Of a stretch of 7,376 nt of DNA, positions 1 through 5,697 are shown one piece after another. The stretch is from an uncultured Collinsella sp. Lineage in GTDB: Bacteria; Actinomycetota; Coriobacteriia; Coriobacteriales; Coriobacteriaceae. Location of the stretch: assembly GCA_900554465.1 (NCBI GenBank), contig USHF01000068.1, forward strand, positions 1 to 7,376, in the 5' to 3' direction. A model generated the notes under the pieces. The model was not told the origin of the DNA. It saw only the letters and a program-made list of their open reading frames with translations, and searched no databases. Each line of letters starts with the position of its first letter. The stretch's first letter is position 1. Both the position numbers and the translations under genes were made by a program.

Positions 1-45
1 GATCTGCGCATGTCTCGTGGGCTCGGAGATGTGTATAAGAGACAG
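1..45 (+). other. Nextera adapter (i7 index, read-2 site, Tn5 mosaic end): technical sequence
   Basis: This is not genomic. Positions 1-3 (GAT) match the end of the P7 oligonucleotide. Positions 4-11 (CTGCGCAT) sit where the 8-base i7 index belongs, and read as ATGCGCAG on the other strand, which I recall as Nextera XT index N722. Positions 12-26 (GTCTCGTGGGCTCGG) are the Nextera read-2 handle. Positions 27-45 (AGATGTGTATAAGAGACAG) are the 19-bp Tn5 mosaic end. Any protein called through here acquires the artefactual N-terminus MSRGLGDVYKRQ. Confidence 0.98.
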
Positions 46-198
46 GATAAGACCTATGGAGACGAGGTCGACCCGTCCGAGCTGACTCCGCGTGAGCGCC
101 GCCGCCTGGAGCGCGCCAAGCTCGCTGTGCGCGAATACCGCCGTCGCATGCTGGAGCTCTATGCGCGCGAAGAAGCCGAAGACGACGACGGTAAGTAG
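46..198 (+). CDS. C-terminal fragment of an unrecognised protein
   Basis: Only the last 50 codons and the TAG stop are present; the 5' part is lost at the adapter junction. The reading frame entering from the left is adapter translation and should be discarded. What remains begins DKTYGDEVDPSEL, then has a very basic, probably helical segment (about residues 12-36 of the fragment, rich in R, E and L, from TPRERRRLERAK to YRRRMLELYA), and ends in an acidic tail, EEAEDDDGK. No catalytic motif is visible. Such a charged tail occurs in many nucleic-acid-associated or cytoplasmic proteins and does not identify the family. The composition and codon choice (GC-rich third positions) match the rest of the window, so it is very likely a real gene end. 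It is followed by the six-motif array and a terminator, and it converges with the dehydrogenase gene. Confidence 0.7.
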   Translation, partial: DKTYGDEVDPSELTPRERRRLERAKLAVREYRRRMLELYAREEAEDDDGK

Positions 199-212
199 TC
201 GATACTTTCTCG

Positions 213-384
213 GGGAAGCCGCGTCCCGCTTTGAAGGCTCGGAACGGGATGTGGTTTCCGAAACGGGGGCCGTTGGGAAACTGTGTCCCGGAATGGGCGC
301 TCAGAGTGGGATGCAGTTTCCGCAAGGAAGTCCTGGGGGAAACCGTGCCCCGTTCTGATCCGAAATACTGGGACATAGTTTCCC
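213..384. repeat. Array of six 15-bp motifs in alternating orientation, 62-bp period
   Basis: The motif is approximately GGGAAACYRYRTCCC. Forward copies are at 213-227, 275-289 and 337-351; reverse-complement copies are at 246-260, 308-322 and 370-384. Start-to-start distances are 33, 29, 33, 29 and 33 bp, so the array is three units of a 62-bp period, each with one forward and one reverse copy. The 18-bp spacers (228-245, 290-307, 352-369) and 14-bp spacers (261-274, 323-336) are much less conserved than the motifs. Each motif also has partial internal symmetry (GGGA and TCCC ends in most copies). Neighbouring copies are complementary and can form hairpins, either 1-2, 3-4, 5-6 or 2-3, 4-5. 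Several differences between copies leave G.U pairs in plus-strand RNA, although pairs 5-6 and 4-5 also have A.C mismatches. The array fills the space between a stop codon and a terminator in a convergent intergenic region. It resembles a REP/BIME-type extragenic palindrome or a multi-site protein-binding array; its function is unknown. Confidence 0.9.
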
Positions 385-400
385 TTTCATAACAGGAGAA

Positions 401-440
401 GGCGCGCTGTCTGCAGTTGATTCAGACGGCGCGCCTTTTT
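401..440 (+). terminator. Rho-independent terminator
   Basis: A 13-bp stem is formed by GGCGCGCTGTCTG (401-413) and CAGACGGCGCGCC (423-435), with one U.G pair and a 9-nt loop, followed directly by five T residues (436-440). It terminates plus-strand transcription from the truncated gene ending at 198. On the minus strand the stem is followed by TTCTCC, so it may also stop, less efficiently, transcripts of the convergent dehydrogenase. Confidence 0.9.
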
Positions 441-482
441 GGTTGAGCTATGTTGAAGCTTGAAGCCAAAGCTTGTGGCTCC

Positions 483-1232
483 TTAGGAGCGGGCGGCTCC
501 GTCGACGGGGAGCACGGCGCCCGTGACATAGGAGGACATGTCGCTCGCCAGGAAAACAAAGGCGTTGGCGACATCCTCGGGCTCGCCCATGCGACCCAGC
601 GGAATGGTGGCGATGATGGGCTTGATGACCTCTTCGGGCAGGTTGGCGACCATGTCGGTCTTAGTCACGCCGGGGGCGACGGCGTTGACGCGGATGCCCA
701 TGGGAGCGAGCTCGCGCGAGAGCGACTGGACCATACCGTTGACGGCAAACTTGGACGTGGGGTAACCGACGCCGGAGGGCTGGCCGTACTTGGCGACCAT
801 CGAGCTTGTGGTAGTGATGGTGCCGCCGTGGCCGGCCTCGGTCATGATCTTGGCGGCAGCCTGGTGGCCATTAAAGACGGCGACGACGTTAAGGTCCATG
901 ACCTTTGCGAACTCCTCGGCCGTGTAGTCCAAGAGGGGTGAACGCTGGGAGATACCGGCATTGTTGACGACCGTGTCCAAGCCGCCCATGTCGGCTGCAG
1001 TCTGCGTAAAGGCCTCAGTCACGGCCTCGAGCGAGGTGAGATCGCAGGAGCGACCCCAGACCTTGGCGTCGGGATAGGCGGCTGTCAGCTTCTCAACGGC
1101 AGCGTCGGCAGTCTCCTGGCGCGAGCCAAAGACGGTGACGGCAGCACCTTCCTCGATAAAACGGCAGGCGATGGCATAGCCGATACCGCGCGTGCCTCCG
1201 GTGATGATCGCTTTCTTGCCCTCGAGCAACAT
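483..1232 (-). CDS. Short-chain dehydrogenase/reductase, BaiA-like (candidate hydroxysteroid dehydrogenase)
   Basis: A 249-residue classical SDR oxidoreductase, cytosolic, normal family length. The N-terminal Rossmann motif is TGGTRGIG (11-18), followed by NNAG (90-93). The catalytic tetrad reads N115, S144, Y157 and K161 (YPTSK), and the PG turn is VAPG (185-188). The start at 1232 is chosen because AGAGGAAG lies just upstream on the minus strand; a longer frame to 1304 would add 24 residues without family character. Compared from memory, it shares long signatures with clostridial BaiA bile-acid 3-alpha-hydroxysteroid dehydrogenases: IITGGTRGIG, the MD-NV-VFNG segment (112-122), SGVGYP-SK (153-161), and FLASD followed by a DGA-R C-terminus. 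E. coli FabG matches these less well. After strand beta-2 it has S37-R38, which suggests NADP(H) use. It lies 214 bp downstream of hom, behind a terminator, so it is probably transcribed separately. FabG-like or other alcohol/ketone reductase activity remains possible. Confidence 0.9.
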   Translation of the reverse strand: MLLEGKKAIITGGTRGIGYAIACRFIEEGAAVTVFGSRQETADAAVEKLTAAYPDAKVWGRSCDLTSLEAVTEAFTQTAADMGGLDTVVNNAGISQRSPLLDYTAEEFAKVMDLNVVAVFNGHQAAAKIMTEAGHGGTITTTSSMVAKYGQPSGVGYPTSKFAVNGMVQSLSRELAPMGIRVNAVAPGVTKTDMVANLPEEVIKPIIATIPLGRMGEPEDVANAFVFLASDMSSYVTGAVLPVDGAARS

Positions 1233-1240
1233 GGTGCTTC
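1233..1240 (-). promoter_or_regulatory. Start-deciding leader of the SDR gene
   Basis: On the minus strand the bases just before the ATG at 1232-1230 read AGAGAGGAAGCACC (1246-1233). The purine-rich GAGGAAG is well placed as a ribosome-binding site. No comparable site precedes the farther upstream ATG at 1304, so the shorter protein is preferred. Confidence 0.65.
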
Positions 1241-1304
1241 CTCTCTTTGCGGTCGGATATACGCAGCACAGCGTAGCGGTAGCCGGAATCGGTCGCGTTT
1301 GCAT

Positions 1305-1333
1305 ATCGGTGAACGGTAGCCCGCGTTACCGAT
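1305..1333. promoter_or_regulatory. Bulged 10-bp dyad upstream of the SDR gene
   Basis: ATCGGT (1305-1310) and AACG (1312-1315) are exactly complementary to CGTT (1324-1327) and ACCGAT (1328-1333). The result is a 10-bp stem with one bulged base (1311) and an 8-nt loop. It lies about 75-100 bp upstream of the SDR start, where an operator or a leader hairpin could act. I see no convincing -35/-10 pair in this gap, so its relation to the promoter is unknown. Confidence 0.4.
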
Positions 1334-1381
1334 GAGCGGCTCGCGCAAATATGCTCTGCCGTTGTGCTTAGGGCAGGTGAC

Positions 1382-1416
1382 AAAAGGGCTCCCGTCCCAC
1401 GTCGGACGGGAGCCCT
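1382..1416 (-). terminator. Rho-independent terminator of hom
   Basis: AGGGCTCCCGTCC (1385-1397) and GGACGGGAGCCCT (1404-1416) form a perfect 13-bp stem with a 6-nt loop. Read on the minus strand, the stem runs into TTTT (1385-1382). It sits about 30 bp past the hom stop codon and separates hom from the dehydrogenase gene downstream. Confidence 0.9.
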
Positions 1417-1446
1417 CAAAGTGCGTATTGCTGGGCGAGCGTTGGG

Positions 1447-2790
1447 TTAGTTGGCCATGACGCCTTCGGTCCAAGCCTCGACGTCCTCGATGCGCAGGAC
1501 GTTGGCGACCTCGGCCACGCAGTCGACGCTGGCAAGCTCGGCGGCGGCAGCCTGGACGTCCTTCTCGAGCGCGCGGTGCGTCAGGAAGATGACCGAGCAG
1601 GCATCGCTGACGCCCGACTTGCCGTCCTCGACCTGGTTGATGAGCGAGATCGAGATGTTGTGCTTGGCAAAGATATCGACCGTCTCGGACAGGGCGCCCA
1701 CGCGGTCGGCGACCTTCAGGCGCACATAGTACTTGGTCTGGAGCTCGTCCATGGGCTTAAAGGCGAGGTTGTGGCCATAGGGCTCAATCTCGGGCAGCGG
1801 AGCCACGCCGCGGCTGATCTGCTCGGAGAGCGACAGGATATCGCCCACGACGGCGCTCGCGGTGGGGAAGGAGCCTGCGCCCGCGCCGTAGAACATGGTC
1901 TCGCCCACGGCGTCGCCTACCACGTAGACGGCGTTCATGGCGCCGTTGACCTTGGCGAGCATATGGTCTGCGGGGATCAGCGTGGGATGCACGCGAACGT
2001 CGACGCCAGCGTCGGTGTTGCGGGCGATGCCGAGCAGTTTGATGGTGTAACCGAGCTCGCGGGCCTGGGCGATGTCCTCGGCACCGATGGTGCGGATGCC
2101 CTGCTGGTATACGTCGTCGGTGGTCACGCGGGTGCCAAAGCCGATGGAGGCGAGGATCGCCGTCTTGCTGGCGGCGTCGAAGCCGTCGACGTCGGCGGAC
2201 GGGTCGGCCTCGGCATAGCCCTTTGCCTGGGCGTCGGCGAGCACGTCAGCGTAATCGGCGCCCTCGGCGTCCATGCGCGACAGGATGTAGTTGGTGGTGC
2301 CGTTGAGAATGCCAGCGATGGTCAGGATCTTGTTGCCCACCAGGTCGTGCTCGAGCGTGCTGACAATGGGGATGCCACCGCCGCAGCTGGCCTCGCACTT
2401 AATCTGCACGCCGCACGCGCGCGCCTTCTCGGCGAGCGTCTCGACATGACGGCCCAGCAGGGCCTTGTTGGCAGAGACGACGTGCTTGCCGTTCTCGAAG
2501 GCGGTAGTGAAGATTTCGGTCGCGGGGTGCTCGCCGCCGATGAGCTCGACGACGATATCGACGGCGGGGTCGGTGACGACGTCGTGCCAGTCGCTCGTAA
2601 AGGCCTCGCGCTCAATACCGGCGGCTTCGGCCTGCTCCCAGGCAAGCGCGCAGGCGCGGGTCAGCTTAAGGTCGATGCCGTAGGCGGCCAGGTACTCATC
2701 GTGGTGGCTCTTGATCAGACGGGCCACGCCGCCGCCGACGGTTCCCAGACCGATGAGGCCGACGTTCACGGTGCGCAGGGGTTCGCTCAT
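1447..2790 (-). CDS. hom: Homoserine dehydrogenase
   Basis: This 447-residue enzyme reduces aspartate-4-semialdehyde to homoserine with NAD(P)H, the branch step toward threonine, isoleucine and methionine; it acts in the cytosol. The Rossmann motif GLGTVGGG is at 14-21 and the conserved SANKALL segment at 106-112 (K109). The core signature AGILNGTTNYIL is at 159-170. E194, D205 and K209 have the spacing of the yeast Hom6 residues E208, D219 and K223. A C-terminal ACT domain begins about residue 354 (YYVRLKVADRVGALSETVDIFAKHN in order), as in the monofunctional long-form enzymes that threonine usually inhibits. The start at 2790 has AAGGAGCT (2802-2795) about six bases upstream. The gene ends at a strong terminator and is divergent from the amino-acid importer. 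No kinase domain is fused. All key residues I can check are intact. Confidence 0.97.
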   Translation of the reverse strand: MSEPLRTVNVGLIGLGTVGGGVARLIKSHHDEYLAAYGIDLKLTRACALAWEQAEAAGIEREAFTSDWHDVVTDPAVDIVVELIGGEHPATEIFTTAFENGKHVVSANKALLGRHVETLAEKARACGVQIKCEASCGGGIPIVSTLEHDLVGNKILTIAGILNGTTNYILSRMDAEGADYADVLADAQAKGYAEADPSADVDGFDAASKTAILASIGFGTRVTTDDVYQQGIRTIGAEDIAQARELGYTIKLLGIARNTDAGVDVRVHPTLIPADHMLAKVNGAMNAVYVVGDAVGETMFYGAGAGSFPTASAVVGDILSLSEQISRGVAPLPEIEPYGHNLAFKPMDELQTKYYVRLKVADRVGALSETVDIFAKHNISISLINQVEDGKSGVSDACSVIFLTHRALEKDVQAAAAELASVDCVAEVANVLRIEDVEAWTEGVMAN

Positions 2791-2844
2791 AGATAGCTCC
2801 TTCGTGCATCTTATGGATGGATTAACCGCTTAAAGGTTGAGTGC

Positions 2845-2850
2845 ATTCTA
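2845..2850 (-). promoter_or_regulatory. Possible -10 element for hom
   Basis: Read on the minus strand, 2850-2845 is TAGAAT, five of six matches to TATAAT. Transcription would start near 2838 and give a leader of roughly 48 nt ahead of the hom ATG. No good -35 hexamer lies 16-18 bp upstream, so this is a weak call. A small dyad AACC (2824-2827)/GGTT (2835-2838) overlaps the predicted start region. Confidence 0.35.
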
Positions 2851-2917
2851 GCGTGAACCGAGGGCGCGTGCTCGCCAGGCAACAGGAGTCGCACAAAACG
2901 GCACCCCCGAAACGCTG

Positions 2918-2935
2918 CGGAAACATTGGAAACAT
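2918..2935 (+). promoter_or_regulatory. Tandem GGAAACAT element, also present upstream of the second binding-protein gene
   Basis: GGAAACAT occurs twice here, at 2919-2926 and 2928-2935. The 10-mer CGGAAACATT at 2918-2927 recurs exactly at 4269-4278, in the gap before the paralogous binding-protein gene. Both copies lie in the intergenic region ahead of a binding-protein start: about 115 bp from the first gene and 200 bp from the second. A shared regulator site or a leftover of the duplication that created the paralogs are both possible. The rest of the 2791-3040 gap contains no gene that I can support. Confidence 0.4.
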
Positions 2936-3027
2936 GCTCGCTACAAACGGACTTCCGTAACAAACTGTCAACGTTTGCGCCATAAGGTTTGCCCTGTACC
3001 GCAAGACGGCCGCACCGCGGCCAGCGA

Positions 3028-3036
3028 AAAGGGGGA
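3028..3036 (+). promoter_or_regulatory. Ribosome-binding site deciding the start of the first binding protein
   Basis: AAAGGGGGA (3028-3036) lies about five bases before ATG 3041. The TTG farther upstream (2975), which opens a longer frame, has no such site and would place 22 hydrophilic residues before the signal peptide. The start is therefore set at 3041. Confidence 0.65.
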
Positions 3037-3040
3037 CACC

Positions 3041-4207
3041 ATGTTCAACATCAACAGCGCGCTCAGCCGTAGGAACTTTCTCGCCGGTGCCGCGGCGCTC
3101 GGTAGCACCGCGGCACTCGCTGGTTGCTCGTCGGGTGGCTCGGACGGCGGCCCCACCGATGACGGCAAGACCTTCAAGATCGGTGTCATCGGCCCTCTGA
3201 CCGGCGCCGCGGCAACCTATGGCGTTTCGGCCGAGAAGGGTGCCAAGCTTGCCGCCAAGGATTTTTCGACCAAGGACCTCAAGCTCTCGCTTAAGTCTGA
3301 GGATGACGTCGCTGACGGCGAGAAGGCCATCAACGCCTTCAATACCTTGTGCGACTGGGGCATGCAGGCGCTCGTCGGCCCCGTCACCACCGGTGCCGCC
3401 GTCGCTGTCTCTGGCGAGATCGCCGACGATATGCTCATGGTCACGCCTTCGGCCTCGTCGCTCGACGTTACCAAGGATAAGACCACGGTTTTCCAGGTTT
3501 GCTTCACCGATCCCACCATGGGCGCCAGCGCCGCGAAGTTCTTGGCCGAGAAGTACGCGGATGCCAAGATCGCCCTGTTCTACAACTCCGGCGATACGTA
3601 TAGCTCGGGCGTTGCCGACGCTTTTGCCGAGCAGGCCAAGGCGTCCAAGCTCGATGTCGTCGATACCGAGACCTTTAAGGACGACTCTTCCACGAGCTTT
3701 ACCAACCAGCTCACCAAGGCCAAGGAGGCCGGCGCCACGCTTATCTTTGCTCCGATCTATTACACGCCGGCGTCCGTTTTGCTCAAGAACGCCAAGGACA
3801 TGGGATACGACATGACGCTTATGGGCACCGACGGCATGGACGGCCTGCTCTCCGTTGAGGGCTTCGATACCTCTCTTGCCGAGGGCGTGCTGCTCATGAC
3901 CCCGTTCTCTGCTGACGATGAGAAGAACGCCGACTTCGTCAAGGCCTATAAGGACGCCTACGACGAGACGCCCAATCAGTTTGCCGCCGATGCCTATGAC
4001 TGCGTCCATGCGATTGCCGAGGCTATCGATAAAGCGGGCATCGACATTACGGCTGACGGTGCCGATATTGCCGACGACCTTGCCCACGCCATGCGCAAGA
4101 TCAAGATCGAGGGCCCGACGGGCGAGCTGACGTGGAACGACAAGGGCCAGGTCGAAAAGCCCGCCACAGCCTATGTGATTCAGGACGGCAAGTACATCGC
4201 CGCCTAA
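3041..4207 (+). CDS. ABC importer substrate-binding lipoprotein, branched-chain amino-acid (LivJ/LivK) family, paralog 1
   Basis: A 388-residue extracytoplasmic solute-binding protein of the Leu/Ile/Val type-1 periplasmic-binding fold. It delivers a ligand to the LivH/LivM permease encoded downstream. The N-terminus carries a twin-arginine motif, SRRNFLA (9-15), a short hydrophobic stretch and the lipobox LAGC (26-29), which predicts Tat export and lipid anchoring at C29. The mature fold starts about residue 45 with FKIGVIGPLTG, then has ADGEKAINAFNTL (91-103), ALVGPVTTGAA (110-120), the ligand-loop signature TPSASS (135-140), FYNSGDTYSSG (180-190), APIYYTP (237-243) and GTDGMDG (262-268). 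Length is normal for the family. The ligand cannot be fixed from sequence; branched-chain or other neutral amino acids, or short amides, are all known for this family. It is the first gene of the importer locus and divergent from hom. The downstream gene is a close paralog with a different signal peptide and some differing residues (T263 and C321 here). Confidence 0.93.
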   Translation: MFNINSALSRRNFLAGAAALGSTAALAGCSSGGSDGGPTDDGKTFKIGVIGPLTGAAATYGVSAEKGAKLAAKDFSTKDLKLSLKSEDDVADGEKAINAFNTLCDWGMQALVGPVTTGAAVAVSGEIADDMLMVTPSASSLDVTKDKTTVFQVCFTDPTMGASAAKFLAEKYADAKIALFYNSGDTYSSGVADAFAEQAKASKLDVVDTETFKDDSSTSFTNQLTKAKEAGATLIFAPIYYTPASVLLKNAKDMGYDMTLMGTDGMDGLLSVEGFDTSLAEGVLLMTPFSADDEKNADFVKAYKDAYDETPNQFAADAYDCVHAIAEAIDKAGIDITADGADIADDLAHAMRKIKIEGPTGELTWNDKGQVEKPATAYVIQDGKYIAA

Positions 4208-4260
4208 GTGCGCATAAAGCGCGACCGGTGAGGCCGTTTTATTCAGGGCAGGGACGCCTG

Positions 4261-4410
4261 TAACAGAACGGAAACATTACTTTCACACAATAAAGTGGCA
4301 TTACTGCATAAAGTAATAGAAATACGCAGAATTATGGATAAACGAACAAATCCAAAGAAAAGTTGAAATAATCGCCACTTTCCTTAACTAAAGCGTCTAG
4401 TATTTTGCGA
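4261..4410 (+). promoter_or_regulatory. AT-rich regulatory region between the two binding-protein genes
   Basis: By hand count this stretch is about 33% GC, far below the surrounding genes. ATTACT occurs at 4276-4281 and 4300-4305, and its complement AGTAAT at 4312-4317. This gives an 18-bp palindrome with 6-bp arms and a 6-bp centre (4300-4317), inside a larger inverted repeat, ATTACTTT (4276-4283)/AAAGTAAT (4310-4317). AAAGTGGC (4292-4299) is matched by its complement GCCACTTT at 4374-4381. TTGAAA (4363-4368) and TAGTAT (4398-4403) resemble promoter hexamers but are not spaced as one promoter. No gene is seen in 4208-4478; no good terminator follows the first gene. The region most likely holds an independent, regulated promoter for the second binding protein. 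Confidence 0.55.
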
Positions 4411-4411
4411 A

Positions 4412-4457
4412 CGCCGAACACGGCGAAGGATGGCCTGTCGGGTAACCGAAACCCGAC
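4412..4457 (+). promoter_or_regulatory. Two leader hairpins just upstream of the second binding-protein gene
   Basis: CGCCG (4412-4416) and CGGCG (4421-4425) form a 5-bp stem with an AACA loop. GTCGGGT (4437-4443) and ACCCGAC (4451-4457) form a perfect 7-bp stem with a 7-nt loop. The second ends about nine bases before the ribosome-binding site (GAGAGGAG, 4465-4472). Neither has a T tract, so they are more likely 5'-end stabilising or translational control structures than terminators. Confidence 0.5.
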
Positions 4458-4478
4458 GAGATTTGAGAGGAGAGCCGC

Positions 4479-5666
4479 ATGTCGAGCCTCACCGGTAAGT
4501 CATTGAACCCTGTTATGAATCGCAGGAGCGTTATCGCGAGCGCAGCAGGTCTGGGGGCGATGTCCATTCTAGCTGGCTGCTCCTCCAACGGCGGCGACAG
4601 CGGTTCCGCGTCGGGCGACGCTTCGTTTAAGATCGGCACCATCGGCCCGCTGACCGGCGCCAACGCGTCCTACGGCAAGTCCGTTACACAGGCTGTCGAG
4701 CTTGGCTGCAAGGATTTCTCGACTAAGGAGCTGCCGCTTGTCAGCAAGGCCGAGGACGACCAGGCGGACGGCGAGAAGGCCGTCAACGCCTTCAACACCC
4801 TGCTCGACTGGGGCATGCAGGCCCTCGTCGGTCCGACCACCACGGGTGCGTCGGTCGCCGTTGCCGCCGAGTGCGGCAACGACCCCGAGACGTTCATGAT
4901 CACCCCGTCCGCGTCCTCCGAGGACGTTACCAAGGGCAAGGATTGCGTCTTCCAGGTTTGCTTTACCGACCCCAACCAAGGTGTCAACGCTGCCAAGTTC
5001 CTGGCAGAGAAGTATGCGAACGAGAAGTTCGTGCTGTTCTATAACTCCGGCGACGCCTATTCTTCGGGCATCGCAGATTCCTTTAAGGCCCAGGCCGCTA
5101 AGTCTAAGCTTGAGATTGTCGACGAGGAGACCTTTAAGGACGACTCCGCCACGAGCTTTACCAACCAGCTGACCAAGGCCAAGCAGGCAGGCGCCACCAT
5201 GATCTTTGCGCCGATCTACTACACGCCGGCGTCCGTCCTGCTCAAGAACGCCAAGGACATGGGCTACGACGTCAAGATGATGGGCTGCGACGGCATGGAC
5301 GGCATCCTGGGCGTTGAGGGCTTCGACACCTCTCTTGCCGAGGGTCTGCTGCTCATGACCCCGTTCTCCGCCGACGACGAGAAGAATGCCGACTTCGTCA
5401 ACGCTTACAAGGATAAGTACGGCGATACCCCCGACCAGTTTGCCGCCGACGCCTACGACGGCGTGCATGCTGTGGTCGAGGCTCTTAAGGAGGCCGGCCT
5501 GGGCGTCGACGCCGACCCCACCGAGGTTGCCGAGAAGCTTCCCGAGGCTATGCTCAAGATTACTGTTGACGGCCTGACTGGCAAGCTCTCCTGGAACGAC
5601 AAGGGTCAGGTCCAGAAGGACCCGACGGCGTACGTCATTACCGACGGCAAGTACGTACAGGCCTAA
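4479..5666 (+). CDS. ABC importer substrate-binding lipoprotein, branched-chain amino-acid (LivJ/LivK) family, paralog 2
   Basis: A 395-residue binding lipoprotein that is a tandem paralog of the preceding gene. The start at 4479 follows GAGAGGAG with about six bases of spacing; an internal ATG (codon 13) would give MNRRSV, which also keeps the export signal. The signal has NRRSVIA (14-20) and the lipobox LAGC (31-34), again Tat-lipoprotein in type. Family segments are KIGTIGPLTG (51-60), ADGEKAVNAFNTL (96-108), ALVGPTTTGAS (115-125), TPSASS (142-147), FYNSGDAYSSG (187-197), APIYYTP (244-250) and GCDGMDG (269-275). It has two extra residues near 133-138 relative to paralog 1 and differs at C270 and G328, so a related but not identical ligand is plausible. 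The central DNA is far more similar to paralog 1 than the ends are. Tandem stops, TAA TAG (5664-5669), close the frame. It precedes livH by 139 bp, across two hairpins. Confidence 0.93.
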   Translation: MSSLTGKSLNPVMNRRSVIASAAGLGAMSILAGCSSNGGDSGSASGDASFKIGTIGPLTGANASYGKSVTQAVELGCKDFSTKELPLVSKAEDDQADGEKAVNAFNTLLDWGMQALVGPTTTGASVAVAAECGNDPETFMITPSASSEDVTKGKDCVFQVCFTDPNQGVNAAKFLAEKYANEKFVLFYNSGDAYSSGIADSFKAQAAKSKLEIVDEETFKDDSATSFTNQLTKAKQAGATMIFAPIYYTPASVLLKNAKDMGYDVKMMGCDGMDGILGVEGFDTSLAEGLLLMTPFSADDEKNADFVNAYKDKYGDTPDQFAADAYDGVHAVVEALKEAGLGVDADPTEVAEKLPEAMLKITVDGLTGKLSWNDKGQVQKDPTAYVITDGKYVQA

Positions 5667-5697
5667 TAGGCCGCCTTACATAGAGTGGTTTTGATCC

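Noticed and set aside
92..358. Open frame on the plus strand across the repeat array (88 residues)
   Set aside because: It overlaps the real gene end in another frame and then translates the repeat array. It has no ribosome-binding site or protein family character.
213..384. CRISPR array
   Set aside because: The repeats are only 15 bp, alternate in orientation, and have 14/18-bp spacers; no cas gene is near. CRISPR repeats are direct and longer.
1576..2796. 406-residue plus-strand frame antisense to hom
   Set aside because: hom on the other strand has all family motifs and a good ribosome-binding site; this frame is Gly/Asp/Val-rich antisense translation.
2966..2971. Perfect TTGACA (-35) on the minus strand for hom
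   Set aside because: No acceptable -10 hexamer lies 16-19 bp downstream, and it would give a leader over 130 nt. TAGAAT at 2850-2845 is a closer, though still weak, candidate.
2822..4087. 421-residue minus-strand frame antisense to the first binding protein
   Set aside because: It is a shadow of a well-supported gene, with Gly/Arg/Val-rich composition and no recognisable domain.
4208..4260. Terminator after the first binding-protein gene
   Set aside because: Only very short stems (GCGC/GCGC, CGG/CCG) are found before TTTTATT, too weak to call.
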